Shown here in pieces: positions 24,547-32,244 of a stretch of 64,000 nt of DNA (the stretch's first letter is position 1; each line of letters starts with the position of its first letter). The position numbers and the translations under genes are program-made. Under the pieces are notes generated by a model. It did no database searches and was not told the origin of the DNA. It saw only the letters and a program-made list of their open reading frames with translations. The DNA lies in assembly GCA_903885375.1 (NCBI GenBank), contig CAISIK010000192.1:1-64000 (forward strand), read 5' to 3'. This DNA comes from an uncultured Pseudomonadota bacterium. Its GTDB lineage: Bacteria; Myxococcota_A; UBA796; SXON01.

Positions 24547-25887
24547 CTATCGCGGGAGCCCCGACTCGTCCGCCGCCGGGGAGGCGCCGAGCACGTCCAC
24601 AAGGGCGGCCTCCACCGCGCGGGTGAGCGTGTGGAGCTCGGGCGCCTCCATCACCAGCGGCGGCATGAGCATCACGGTGTCGCCGAGGTTGCGCACGATG
24701 GCGCCGTGCTTCCGGGCGGCCAGCGAGACCCGGTGCCCCACCCGCGCCTCGGCGGGAAAGCCGGAGCCGTCGGGCCCGCGGAGCACCAGGCCGCCCATCA
24801 TCCCAAGGTGACGCCGCTCGTGGATGCAGGGGTGGGCGACTGCATCGAGCGCCCGGCGGAGCTCGGCGGCGCGCCCGGGGAGGCGCTCGACGAGCCGCGT
24901 TTCTTCGATGACGTCGAGCGTGGCGAGGGCGGCCGCCACGGCAAGCGGGTTCCCCGTGTAGGTGTGGCCGTGGAAGAAGGTGCGGTATTCCGGGTAGGGG
25001 CCGCGGAAGTGGTCGTAGACGGCGTTCGTGGTCAGCGTGGCGGCGAGGGGGAGGTATCCGCCCGTGATGGCCTTCGCGAGGCACAGGAAGTCCGGCCGCA
25101 CCGATACCTGGTCGGCGGCGAAGAGCGTCCCGAGGCGGCCGAAGCCCGTGGCCACCTCGTCGAACACCACGTAGGCGCCGGCGGCTCGCGCGAGGGTGCC
25201 CAGCGCGTCGAGGAAGGCCACGCTGTGCCGGCGGAGGCCCGCCGCGCCTTGCACCAACGGCTCCACCACGAGGGCCGCCAGCTCGTGGCCATGCTGGGCG
25301 AAGAGCTCGCGCGCGCGTTCGAGGCAGGCCGCCTCCTCGGCGGCTTCGGCCCGCTCGGGCGAAGGCAGCCGCACCGCTTCGAAGAGAAGTGGGCGGTATA
25401 CGGCATGAAACAGGTCGATCCCGCCGAGTGATACACTTCCGACTGTATCACCGTGGTAGGCCTCGTTGAGCGCGGCAAAGCGGGTCCGCTGGCGGTCCCC
25501 CCGCTGCTGGCAGGCCTGGAAGGCCATCTTCAGCGCCACCTCCACCGCCGTCGAACCACTGTCGCTGTAGAACACGCGGTCGAGCCCGGTGAGCGCGCAG
25601 AGCCGCTCGGCGTGTTCCACCGCGCCGGGGTGGGTGAGGCCGAGCAGGGTGGTGTGGGCGATACGGTCGAGCTGCGCGCGCACGGCGGCGTCGAGCTTCG
25701 GGTGGCGGTGCCCGAGGATGTTGCACCACAATGACGATGTGCCGTCCAGATAGCGCCGCCCCTCGGTGTCGATGAGCCAGACGCCCTCTCCCCGTTCGAT
25801 CACCCGGTTCTGCTCCGCGCGCTCCCACTCGTCGGCCTGGGTGAAGGGGTGCCAGAGGTGGGCATAGTCGCGAGAAAGCCAGCGCAT
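24547..25887 (-). CDS. bioA: Adenosylmethionine-8-amino-7-oxononanoate aminotransferase
   Basis: 446 residues, a class III PLP aminotransferase. The start LSRDYAHLWHPFTQADEW is characteristic of BioA. Other signatures are DGTSSLWCNILGHRHP, FYSDSGSTAVEVALKMA, ALNEAYHGDTVGS, VFDEVATGFGRLG and AKAITGGYLPLAATL, which contains the PLP lysine. It transfers an amino group from S-adenosylmethionine to form 7,8-diaminopelargonate in biotin synthesis. No other bio gene is adjacent. It is followed closely by selD and the ABC exporter, and is divergent from sat. Confidence 0.93.
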   Translation of the reverse strand: MRWLSRDYAHLWHPFTQADEWERAEQNRVIERGEGVWLIDTEGRRYLDGTSSLWCNILGHRHPKLDAAVRAQLDRIAHTTLLGLTHPGAVEHAERLCALTGLDRVFYSDSGSTAVEVALKMAFQACQQRGDRQRTRFAALNEAYHGDTVGSVSLGGIDLFHAVYRPLLFEAVRLPSPERAEAAEEAACLERARELFAQHGHELAALVVEPLVQGAAGLRRHSVAFLDALGTLARAAGAYVVFDEVATGFGRLGTLFAADQVSVRPDFLCLAKAITGGYLPLAATLTTNAVYDHFRGPYPEYRTFFHGHTYTGNPLAVAAALATLDVIEETRLVERLPGRAAELRRALDAVAHPCIHERRHLGMMGGLVLRGPDGSGFPAEARVGHRVSLAARKHGAIVRNLGDTVMLMPPLVMEAPELHTLTRAVEAALVDVLGASPAADESGLPR

Positions 25888-25954
25888 CCGGCGGGCTAAC
25901 CCGTGGCGCCGACCTCCCGGGCGCGGTAGAAGCCGGCCGAATCCCCGAGAGATC

Positions 25955-27214
25955 ATGGCCCTCGTTCCCGTTCATGGCGGTCTTTCCGCCCCCGTCGACC
26001 GCTTCCTCCGCTTCAACCAGAAGTCGGCCCTCCTCGCCGAGAGCGGTGGCATGGCGCGCATCGCCGTCACCGATGCCGACCTGTCGGTCGTGTACCGCAT
26101 CGCGGATGGCACGCTCTCCCCGCTCACCGGGTTCATGGACGAGGCCACCTTCAACCGGGTGCTCGACGAGAAGAACATCGTTCGGAACGGCGTGAAGTAC
26201 GCCTGGACCATCCCGATGGCCCTCCCGGTCACCGAGGACGAGGCCGCCGCGCTCAAGCCGGGCAGCCGCGCCGCGCTGGTGAACTCCGCGGGCGAGGTGT
26301 TCGGCACCATCGCCGTGTCGAGCGTTTTCGGGTGGGACAAGCAGCGCTACGTGGAGAAGGTCTACGGCACGAGCCGGCTCGATCACCCCGGCGCTTCCAT
26401 CGCCACCGACGATGCGCGCGGCACCCTCGTGGGCGGCGACCTCAGCATCCTCCCCGCCAGCCGCAACCTCGAGTACGGCGATCTCCTCCTCTCGCCGGGC
26501 GCCACCCGCCAGATGATCGCCGAGCGCGGCTTCGAAGCGGCCCTCGCCTTCCAGACCCGCAACCCGCTCCACCGCGCCCACGAGTACGCGCTGGTGTACG
26601 GTGTGGAGCAGCTCACCCGCAGCGGCCTTTACGCCGGTGTGGTGCTCAACCCGCTCGTCGGCCAGCTCAAGAGCGACGACGTGGATGCCTCCACCCGCGT
26701 TCGCACCTACCGGATGCTGCGCAACCGCCGCCTGCTCGGCCAGGGCGACAGCGATCGCGACCTCTGGAGCAAGGTCGGCTACGACCTCAACGACGTGTTC
26801 GAGCTCGTCTGCCTCGACATGAAGATGTTCTACGGCGGCCCCTCCGAGGCGGTGATGCACAGCATCTACCGTCAGAACCACGGCTTCTCGCATATCGTCA
26901 TCGGCCGCAAGCACGCGGATGCGCCCTACTTCGACAAGTCGGCCATCTGGGGCGACTTCGATGCGCAGACGATCTTCGAGGCGCTCCCCGGCGAGCTGCA
27001 CACCCGCCCGGTGAAGGTGGGCTTTGCCGCCTTCTACGAGAGCGTGGACCGGGTGGACCTCATGGAGAACCACCCCGGCGAGAAGCCCTACAGCATCTCG
27101 GGCACCATCATGCGGGAGCAGCTCCTCGGCGGCGAGCGCCCCGATGCGCGCATCATCCGCGGCGATGTGGCCGACGTGCTCATCGAGGCCTACAAGGCCA
27201 AGGCCGGCCAGTAG
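25955..27214 (+). CDS. sat: Sulfate adenylyltransferase (ATP sulfurylase)
   Basis: 419 residues, normal for the monofunctional Sat. The nucleotide-binding motif is FQTRNPLHRAHE (QxRNP and HxxH), followed by LNPLVGQLKSDDV and the loop HIVIGRKHADAP, with ENHPGEKPYSISGTIMREQL near the end. It converts sulfate and ATP to adenosine 5'-phosphosulfate and pyrophosphate; the homooligomeric type occurs in sulfur oxidisers, sulfate reducers and many assimilating bacteria. No APS kinase or APS reductase gene is nearby, so the direction of use is open. It converges on hcrB through a perfect hairpin. Confidence 0.95.
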   Translation: MALVPVHGGLSAPVDRFLRFNQKSALLAESGGMARIAVTDADLSVVYRIADGTLSPLTGFMDEATFNRVLDEKNIVRNGVKYAWTIPMALPVTEDEAAALKPGSRAALVNSAGEVFGTIAVSSVFGWDKQRYVEKVYGTSRLDHPGASIATDDARGTLVGGDLSILPASRNLEYGDLLLSPGATRQMIAERGFEAALAFQTRNPLHRAHEYALVYGVEQLTRSGLYAGVVLNPLVGQLKSDDVDASTRVRTYRMLRNRRLLGQGDSDRDLWSKVGYDLNDVFELVCLDMKMFYGGPSEAVMHSIYRQNHGFSHIVIGRKHADAPYFDKSAIWGDFDAQTIFEALPGELHTRPVKVGFAAFYESVDRVDLMENHPGEKPYSISGTIMREQLLGGERPDARIIRGDVADVLIEAYKAKAGQ

Positions 27215-27225
27215 GCGTTGGTGCT

Positions 27226-27248
27226 CCTGCCGGCCTCAGGCCGGCAGG
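27226..27248. terminator. Perfect 10-bp hairpin between sat and hcrB
   Basis: CCTGCCGGCC and GGCCGGCAGG pair perfectly around a three-base loop, TCA, which is the hcrB stop codon read on the other strand. It begins 12 bases after the sat stop. No T tract follows in either direction. Probably a bidirectional end signal for two convergent transcripts. Confidence 0.55.
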
Positions 27249-28156
27249 CTGGCCAGCGCGCGCGCCACCTCGACCCGCAGCATCCGCTTCCGCCACGTGG
27301 AGGCCTGCTGGTGCGTGGGGAGGGGCTGCACCGCCTTGTGAACGGCGTCCGCCAGCGCTTCGCGCGTGGGCGCGGCGACCCGGATGGGCTGGGGGGCCAC
27401 GGCCGAGATCACGGCTTCCCAACCCTCCGGGGTAGGGGCCACGGCGGTGAGGAGGAGGCCGTAGTCGATGGCAGCGCGCTGACGCAGCTTGCGGAAGGCC
27501 ACGGCGCGCTGGGGGGCCGGTACCTCCACGCGCACCAGCACTGCGCCGGGGGGGCAGCGCGGGCCTTCCCGACCATCCTCGGGGTACAGCTCGCCTACCG
27601 CGATGGGAAGTTCGCCGTTGGGGGTGGCGAAGACCGCGGTGGCGCCGAGCAGCATCAGCACCGGCACCGTATCGGCGCTGTGGGCGGCGTAGCAGCCGGC
27701 TCCACGCGGAGCCACATGGCAGAGGGTGCCCTCACACTTGAGGCAGCCGCCCAGCGCGGCCCGCCAGCCGGAGGGCTGGTTGTAATACATGCACCGTGTA
27801 TCGAGCATCAGGTTGCCACCCAGCGTGGCCATGCCCTGGATGGTGGGCGTGGCCACGCTGCCTAGCGCGAGGGCCAACGACGGAAAGTGCGTGCGCACCT
27901 CGGCGTGGCGCGCCAGCTCGCGCAGGGAGAGGGCGGCCCCGAGGCTCAGCGAGTGGTCGGCTCCCACCCGGAGCGTGCGGAGCTCCGGCACCCGCCGCGT
28001 GGACACGAGGGTGCCGGGGCGGAAGATCCGGTGCTTCATCGAGGGGAGCAGGTCGGTACCACCGGCGACGAGCCGGGCGCCCGGCTCGGCTGCGAGGCGA
28101 ACCAGGTCGGGGAGCCGGTCGGGCGCCTCCCAGGAGAATCGGGGGAGTGGGAGCAT
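27236..28156 (-). CDS. hcrB: 4-hydroxybenzoyl-CoA reductase, FAD and [4Fe-4S] subunit HcrB
   Basis: 306 residues. The FAD-binding domain of the molybdenum hydroxylase family is seen from ARLVAGGTDLLPSM and MATLGGNLMLDTRC. Residues about 122-155 form the insertion that sets HcrB apart from xanthine dehydrogenase subunits, with Cys122, Cys138, Cys146 and Cys155 able to bind an extra [4Fe-4S] cluster; a fifth, Cys141, lies between. From memory this is the spacing in the Thauera enzyme. The cluster reverses electron flow so that low-potential ferredoxin can drive reductive removal of the phenolic hydroxyl. The ATG overlaps the hcrA stop by one base. Last gene of hcrC-hcrA-hcrB. Confidence 0.93.
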   Translation of the reverse strand: MLPLPRFSWEAPDRLPDLVRLAAEPGARLVAGGTDLLPSMKHRIFRPGTLVSTRRVPELRTLRVGADHSLSLGAALSLRELARHAEVRTHFPSLALALGSVATPTIQGMATLGGNLMLDTRCMYYNQPSGWRAALGGCLKCEGTLCHVAPRGAGCYAAHSADTVPVLMLLGATAVFATPNGELPIAVGELYPEDGREGPRCPPGAVLVRVEVPAPQRAVAFRKLRQRAAIDYGLLLTAVAPTPEGWEAVISAVAPQPIRVAAPTREALADAVHKAVQPLPTHQQASTWRKRMLRVEVARALASLPA

Positions 28157-30489
28157 CAGGGGGGGCCTCCGCGCGCCCGGGCATCGAGGGCCCGGAGCAC
28201 CCGTTCGGGCGTGAACGGCGGCTGGTGCAACCACACGCCGCTGGCATCGAAGATCGCGTTGGCGATGGCGGGAACCGTGCTCAACTGGGGGCCTTCACCC
28301 GCCTCCTTCGCGCCCAGCGGACCCTCCGGATCGTGCGATTCGATCGCGAAGACGGTGACCTCGGGGCTCTCATGCACCGTTGGCAGCTTGTATTCGAGGA
28401 TGCTGGGCGCCCGGATGAGCCCACCGGGGAGGTAGCGCTGCTCCTCGCAGAGGGCCTCGCCCACGCCCATGTACACGCAGCCTTCGATCTGGCCCTCCAC
28501 CACCGCGAGGTTCAGCACCCGGCCGCAGTCATGGGCCACCCAGATGCGCTCCACCGCCACCATGCCCGTCTCCTCGTCCACCACCACCTCCGCGACCTGC
28601 GCGGTGAAGGAGTAGGCCGGGGAGGGGCCCACCGACTGGCGGCGGAACCGACTGCCGATCTTCGGCGGGGTGTAGCCACCTGCGTTCACGAGGGGGCCAC
28701 TCTTCTCCTCGGCCAGCCAGACGGCATCCACCCATGACACATCGGATGTGTCGGTACCCACCCGAGGCCCATCACCGCGATCGGCGTGGCCCGGGCGACC
28801 GAACGACACCTCCGCGGGATCGCAGCCGAGCTTTTCGGCCACCGCCGCCACGATCCGCTCCCGGAGCGGGTTCACCGCGAGCAGGGCGGCGTTGCCCGCC
28901 ATGAAGGTGACCCGGCTGGAGTAGCTGCCGAGGTCCACGGGGGTGAGCGACGTGTCCCCCTCCAGCACACGGATGTCGGCGGGGTGCAGGCCGAGCCGGT
29001 GGGCCACGAGGCCGGCGAGCATGTGGTTGCTGCCCTGGCCCACGTCGGCCGTGCCGCTGTAGACCACCACCTCGCCCGACCGATCGATCTTGATCTGGAC
29101 CGTGCTGTGCGGCATCTCGTTCTGGTAGATGGGGTGCAGGGCGCCGCACATGTACGCGCTCGTGGCGATGCCCAGGCCGCGACCGGGCCCCAGCTTGCCA
29201 CGCCGTTCAGTGTACCCGCTCGCCTGGACCACGGCATCGATGCAGGCCTGGATGCCTACCGAGGTGACGCGGAGCCCGTTGCAGGTTTCGCTGTTCGCTT
29301 CGACACAGTTGTCGCGGCGCATGGCGGCCGGATCGAGGCCGAGGCGACCCGCGGCGCGGTCGAGCAGGACCTCCAGCGCGAAGCGTGGCTGGATGGCGCC
29401 GTGCCCACGCTTCGGCCCGCACGGCGGCTTGTTGGTGTAAAGGCGGTGCGACTCGAACCGGTAGTTCTCAAGCTGGTAGGGAAGTGGCATGAAGACGCCC
29501 AGGTAGTAGCTCGTGACCACGCCGTAGCTGGCGTAGGCGCCGCCATCGGCCCAGGCCTTGAAGTCCACCGCGGTGATGCGGCCCTCCGCCGAGAACCCCA
29601 TCTTGAGCCACATCCGGGTGGGGTGCCGCCCTCGGTGGGCCAGGAAGACCTCCTCGCGCTCGAGCACGATTCGCACCGGTCGGCCGAGCTTGCGGGCCAG
29701 GTGGGACGCGCAGATGTCCGAGCAGAAGGGGTCGCACTTTCCGCCGTAGCCGGCACCCACCGCGGGCTTGATCAGCCGCACGTCCTGGTCGCGGAGGCCC
29801 AGCACGCGGGCGACATCGCGGTGAACGTAGTGGGGGTTCTGGGTGCTGCTCCACAACGTGAGCTTCCCATCAGGCTCCACGCGCGCCAGCGCCGCGTGGC
29901 TCTCCAACGCGACGTGCGTGCTGCCCGGGTAGTCGAAGTTCTCTTCAAGCACCACCGCCGCCTCGGCGAAGCCCGCATCCACGTTGCCGTAGTTCTGGTG
30001 CACCCGGCGGAGGATGTTGCTGGGCTTGCGCGCGTATTCGTGGATGGTGGGGCGGGCCGGATCGAGCGCGGCCTCGATGGTGAGGATCGCCTCGATGTCC
30101 TCGTACTCCACTCGCACGGCCTCGCAGGCACGGTGGGCGGTTTCGGGGTCGAGCGCGGCGATACATACCACCGGCTCGCCGATGTATCGAACCTTCCCGA
30201 CCGCGAGGGCCGTTTCATCCTGGGCGACCGGGATGACGCCGTAGCGACGCGGCAGTTCTTCCCCGACACAATGCCCCACCACGCCGGGGATGGCCAGGGC
30301 CGCATCGAGGTGGATGCGGACGATGCGCGCGTGGGCGCGGGTGGAACGCACGAACTTGGCGTGCACCATCCGCGGCAGCTTCAGGTCGGCGACGAAGAGG
30401 GCGGCGCCGCTGATGCGCTCGCGGCCATCGATCTTGGCGCCGTAGCTGCCGATGGGGTCGGGAACAGGGGTGGGCTGGCGCACGCTCAC
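28156..30489 (-). CDS. hcrA: 4-hydroxybenzoyl-CoA reductase, molybdenum subunit HcrA
   Basis: 777 residues from a GTG that overlaps the hcrC stop (GTGA). It is the large molybdopterin-binding subunit: N-terminal ab hammerhead domain (DGRERISGAALFVADLKLP), then the cofactor-binding part with AGYGGKCDPFCSDICASHLA, HRGRHPTRMWLKMGF, NKPPCGPKRGHG, GTADVGQGSNHM and TPVDLGSYSSRVTFMAGNAAL, and the final LGAKEAGEGPQLSTVPAI. These segments match 4-hydroxybenzoyl-CoA reductase more closely than xanthine or CO dehydrogenases. It reduces 4-hydroxybenzoyl-CoA to benzoyl-CoA. A much longer upstream reading in the same frame is a shadow of hcrC. Confidence 0.93.
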   Translation of the reverse strand: MSVRQPTPVPDPIGSYGAKIDGRERISGAALFVADLKLPRMVHAKFVRSTRAHARIVRIHLDAALAIPGVVGHCVGEELPRRYGVIPVAQDETALAVGKVRYIGEPVVCIAALDPETAHRACEAVRVEYEDIEAILTIEAALDPARPTIHEYARKPSNILRRVHQNYGNVDAGFAEAAVVLEENFDYPGSTHVALESHAALARVEPDGKLTLWSSTQNPHYVHRDVARVLGLRDQDVRLIKPAVGAGYGGKCDPFCSDICASHLARKLGRPVRIVLEREEVFLAHRGRHPTRMWLKMGFSAEGRITAVDFKAWADGGAYASYGVVTSYYLGVFMPLPYQLENYRFESHRLYTNKPPCGPKRGHGAIQPRFALEVLLDRAAGRLGLDPAAMRRDNCVEANSETCNGLRVTSVGIQACIDAVVQASGYTERRGKLGPGRGLGIATSAYMCGALHPIYQNEMPHSTVQIKIDRSGEVVVYSGTADVGQGSNHMLAGLVAHRLGLHPADIRVLEGDTSLTPVDLGSYSSRVTFMAGNAALLAVNPLRERIVAAVAEKLGCDPAEVSFGRPGHADRGDGPRVGTDTSDVSWVDAVWLAEEKSGPLVNAGGYTPPKIGSRFRRQSVGPSPAYSFTAQVAEVVVDEETGMVAVERIWVAHDCGRVLNLAVVEGQIEGCVYMGVGEALCEEQRYLPGGLIRAPSILEYKLPTVHESPEVTVFAIESHDPEGPLGAKEAGEGPQLSTVPAIANAIFDASGVWLHQPPFTPERVLRALDARARGGPP

Positions 30490-30968
30490 GCGGGGTTCCT
30501 CATGCGCGCCTGGGCATCCCGTGCGGCCGCGAGGATTTTCACATAGCCGGTACAACGGCAGATATTGCTCCCCAACGCGTGCCGGAGCGAGGCTTCGTCG
30601 GCCTCGGGTTCTTCGGTGAAGAGGTGGGTGAGGGTCATCACGAACCCCGGGGTGCAGTAGCCGCACTGGGCGGCAACATGGTGGTCGAACGCCGCCTGGA
30701 TGGCGCTGGGCTGCCCGCCCACTGCCACGCCCTCGATGGTGTCCACGTGCTCGCCGGCACAATCGGCCGCCACCGTGATGCACGCCAGCCGGGGGAGGCC
30801 GTTCACCAGTACGGTGCAGGCCCCGCAGTCGCCCACGTCGCAGCCGTGTTTGGTGCCGGTCAGGCCGAGGTCCTCGCGCAGGAGCTCGAGGAGGGTGCGC
30901 GAGGCGGGAACGAGCGCCCGGGCGGGTTCGCCGTTCACGACGAGGTGCAGCACGAGCTCGTTCGACAT
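30486..30968 (-). CDS. hcrC: 4-hydroxybenzoyl-CoA reductase, [2Fe-2S] subunit HcrC
   Basis: 160 residues, the normal size. The plant-type ferredoxin cluster lies in TKHGCDVGDCGACTVLVNG plus a later Cys, and the second [2Fe-2S] cluster in QCGYCTPGFVM and NICRCTGY. It passes electrons between HcrB and the molybdenum centre of HcrA. The ATG was chosen to give the standard N-terminus (SNELVLHLVVNGEP); upstream frame extension is spurious. First gene of the hcr operon, divergent from the FHA-domain gene. No good ribosome site precedes the ATG. Confidence 0.93.
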   Translation of the reverse strand: MSNELVLHLVVNGEPARALVPASRTLLELLREDLGLTGTKHGCDVGDCGACTVLVNGLPRLACITVAADCAGEHVDTIEGVAVGGQPSAIQAAFDHHVAAQCGYCTPGFVMTLTHLFTEEPEADEASLRHALGSNICRCTGYVKILAAARDAQARMRNPA

Positions 30969-31056
30969 GCGTGCAACTAACGCGGCGGGGGCGCCGGCAC
31001 CCCGGCCGCTCGTCGCGGCGGACGCGTCGGTTACGCCGACGAAACAGGGAGGCAAC

Positions 31057-31950
31057 TTGGTCGTACGTCCGCAGGCGTGGCTGTCGGTGGGAGGAGCCGA
31101 TCCGGTGGCAATCTTCCCGGGGGGACTCATCGGGCGGTTGAACAGCGCCGAGGTCCGGGTGGCCGACCCGCGGGTACCCGAGGCCGCGGGGCTCGTTTCG
31201 CTTCGTGGTCGGGAGTTGTACCTCCTGAGCCTGCGGAACGCGCTGCTCGTGGACGGTGCGCCCGAGGACGACCTCCTGCTCACCGCCGGCCTGCGCTTTT
31301 CCCTCGCCGGTGCGGTGGAGGTGGAGGTGACGCGGGTGGACCTCCCCGCGCGTGTGCTCGCGCTCCGAATGCCCGGCCAGCTCCGGGAGCTCTGCTCCTC
31401 GGTCTACAGTTTTGTCGCCACGCCCGAGTTTGACATCGTCCCGGGGTTTCTCGACGATTCCCCCGGTCGCGTCTGGAGCACCGCGGAGGGTTGGATGATC
31501 GACCTCGGTCAGGGGCCGCGCGCCCTGAAGCTGGGGCAGTCCTTCGTGGTGGGGGAGCACCCGGTGGAGGTGACCGACGCGGCCGTGGAGGAGCTGGCCG
31601 TGCTCGCCACCCAAGCGCGCGTGCGTCCGCTGGTCATCACGGTGCGCACCACGTCGGCCGTGGTGTCCAGCGTGGGGCGAAGCCCACTGCCCATCGATGG
31701 CCTGCCGGCGGAGCTGCTCACCGAGCTCGCCCTCGCCGGTCAGCCGCTGGCGTGGGAACCGCTGGCGCAGGGCCTGTGGGGAAAGCGGCAGGGCAACACG
31801 CTGCGGATGAGCTGGGACCGCGCCCTTCGCCGCCTGCGTGAGCGGCTGCGCGAGGGAGGGGTGCGCGAGAACCTCATCCGCGCCGACGGGCGGGGCAACT
31901 TCGAGCTCTTCCTCCTCCCCGGCGACCGGGTGGTGGACGAGTCGGGCTAA
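31057..31950 (+). CDS. FHA-like domain protein with a C-terminal winged-helix-like region
   Basis: 297 residues from a TTG preceded by GGAGG four bases upstream. The first 95 residues (AEVRVADPRVPEAAGLVSLRG, then LYLLSLRNALLVDG) resemble an FHA phosphopeptide-binding domain. The C-terminal 80 residues (ELALAGQPLAWEPLAQGLWG, then RMSWDRALRRLRERLREGG and NFELFLLPGDRVV) have the helix-strand pattern of an OmpR-type winged helix, including a recognition-like basic helix. I infer a signalling or regulatory protein responding to Ser/Thr phosphorylation; the domains are suggested by pattern, not a database match. It sits between the hcr and box operons and is divergent from hcrC. Confidence 0.65.
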   Translation: MVVRPQAWLSVGGADPVAIFPGGLIGRLNSAEVRVADPRVPEAAGLVSLRGRELYLLSLRNALLVDGAPEDDLLLTAGLRFSLAGAVEVEVTRVDLPARVLALRMPGQLRELCSSVYSFVATPEFDIVPGFLDDSPGRVWSTAEGWMIDLGQGPRALKLGQSFVVGEHPVEVTDAAVEELAVLATQARVRPLVITVRTTSAVVSSVGRSPLPIDGLPAELLTELALAGQPLAWEPLAQGLWGKRQGNTLRMSWDRALRRLRERLREGGVRENLIRADGRGNFELFLLPGDRVVDESG

Positions 31951-32240
31951 TCGCGCGCCAGCGCCTGACGGGCCTCGGCGGGGGAGACCTCACGGCCATC
32001 CAGCCAGACACGGTCCGCGGCCGCGTCCAGAAGCTCCACGGGTAGCATTCGACGATGGCACCACAGGAGCAACCGGAGGACCTCGCCATCCCGGCCGGTG
32101 CGCTCGATGCGCAGGCGGGCGCCGGGCGAGCTCACCACGGCGCGTTCGACCCGCTTGCGGGAGGCGGACACCGCCACCCGCCGCGGATCGTCGGCGGGGC
32201 CGAGATCGAGGAGCCGATCGAGCCGGGACCGCAGGCCCAA
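31947..32240 (-). CDS. Hypothetical small basic protein downstream of boxB
   Basis: 97 residues from a TTG 4 bases after the boxB stop; a GTG about 19 codons later is an alternative. Composition is Arg- and Leu-rich with plausible alternating strands (RVAVSASRKRVERAVVSSPG, RLRIERTG, EVLRLLLWCHRRML) and a charged tail. No family recognised. Its TAG overlaps the TAA of the convergent FHA gene. Close spacing to boxB suggests it belongs to the box transcript. Reality as a protein is likely but unproven, and the start is weak. Confidence 0.45.
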   Translation of the reverse strand: MGLRSRLDRLLDLGPADDPRRVAVSASRKRVERAVVSSPGARLRIERTGRDGEVLRLLLWCHRRMLPVELLDAAADRVWLDGREVSPAEARQALARD

Positions 32241-32244
32241 CGAG

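Noticed and set aside
23479-25431. 650-codon plus-strand frame across selD and bioA
   Set aside because: Both minus-strand genes are secure; the frame is a high-GC shadow.
28156-30489. Large molybdenum subunit as xanthine or carbon monoxide dehydrogenase
   Set aside because: The FAD subunit carries the HCR-specific cysteine insertion and the large subunit has HCR-like segments; the gene order is C-A-B and box genes are adjacent.
30969-31056. BoxR operator upstream of hcrC
   Set aside because: Only a single TGCA is present and no repeat like the boxC/boxR region, so control by BoxR cannot be claimed.
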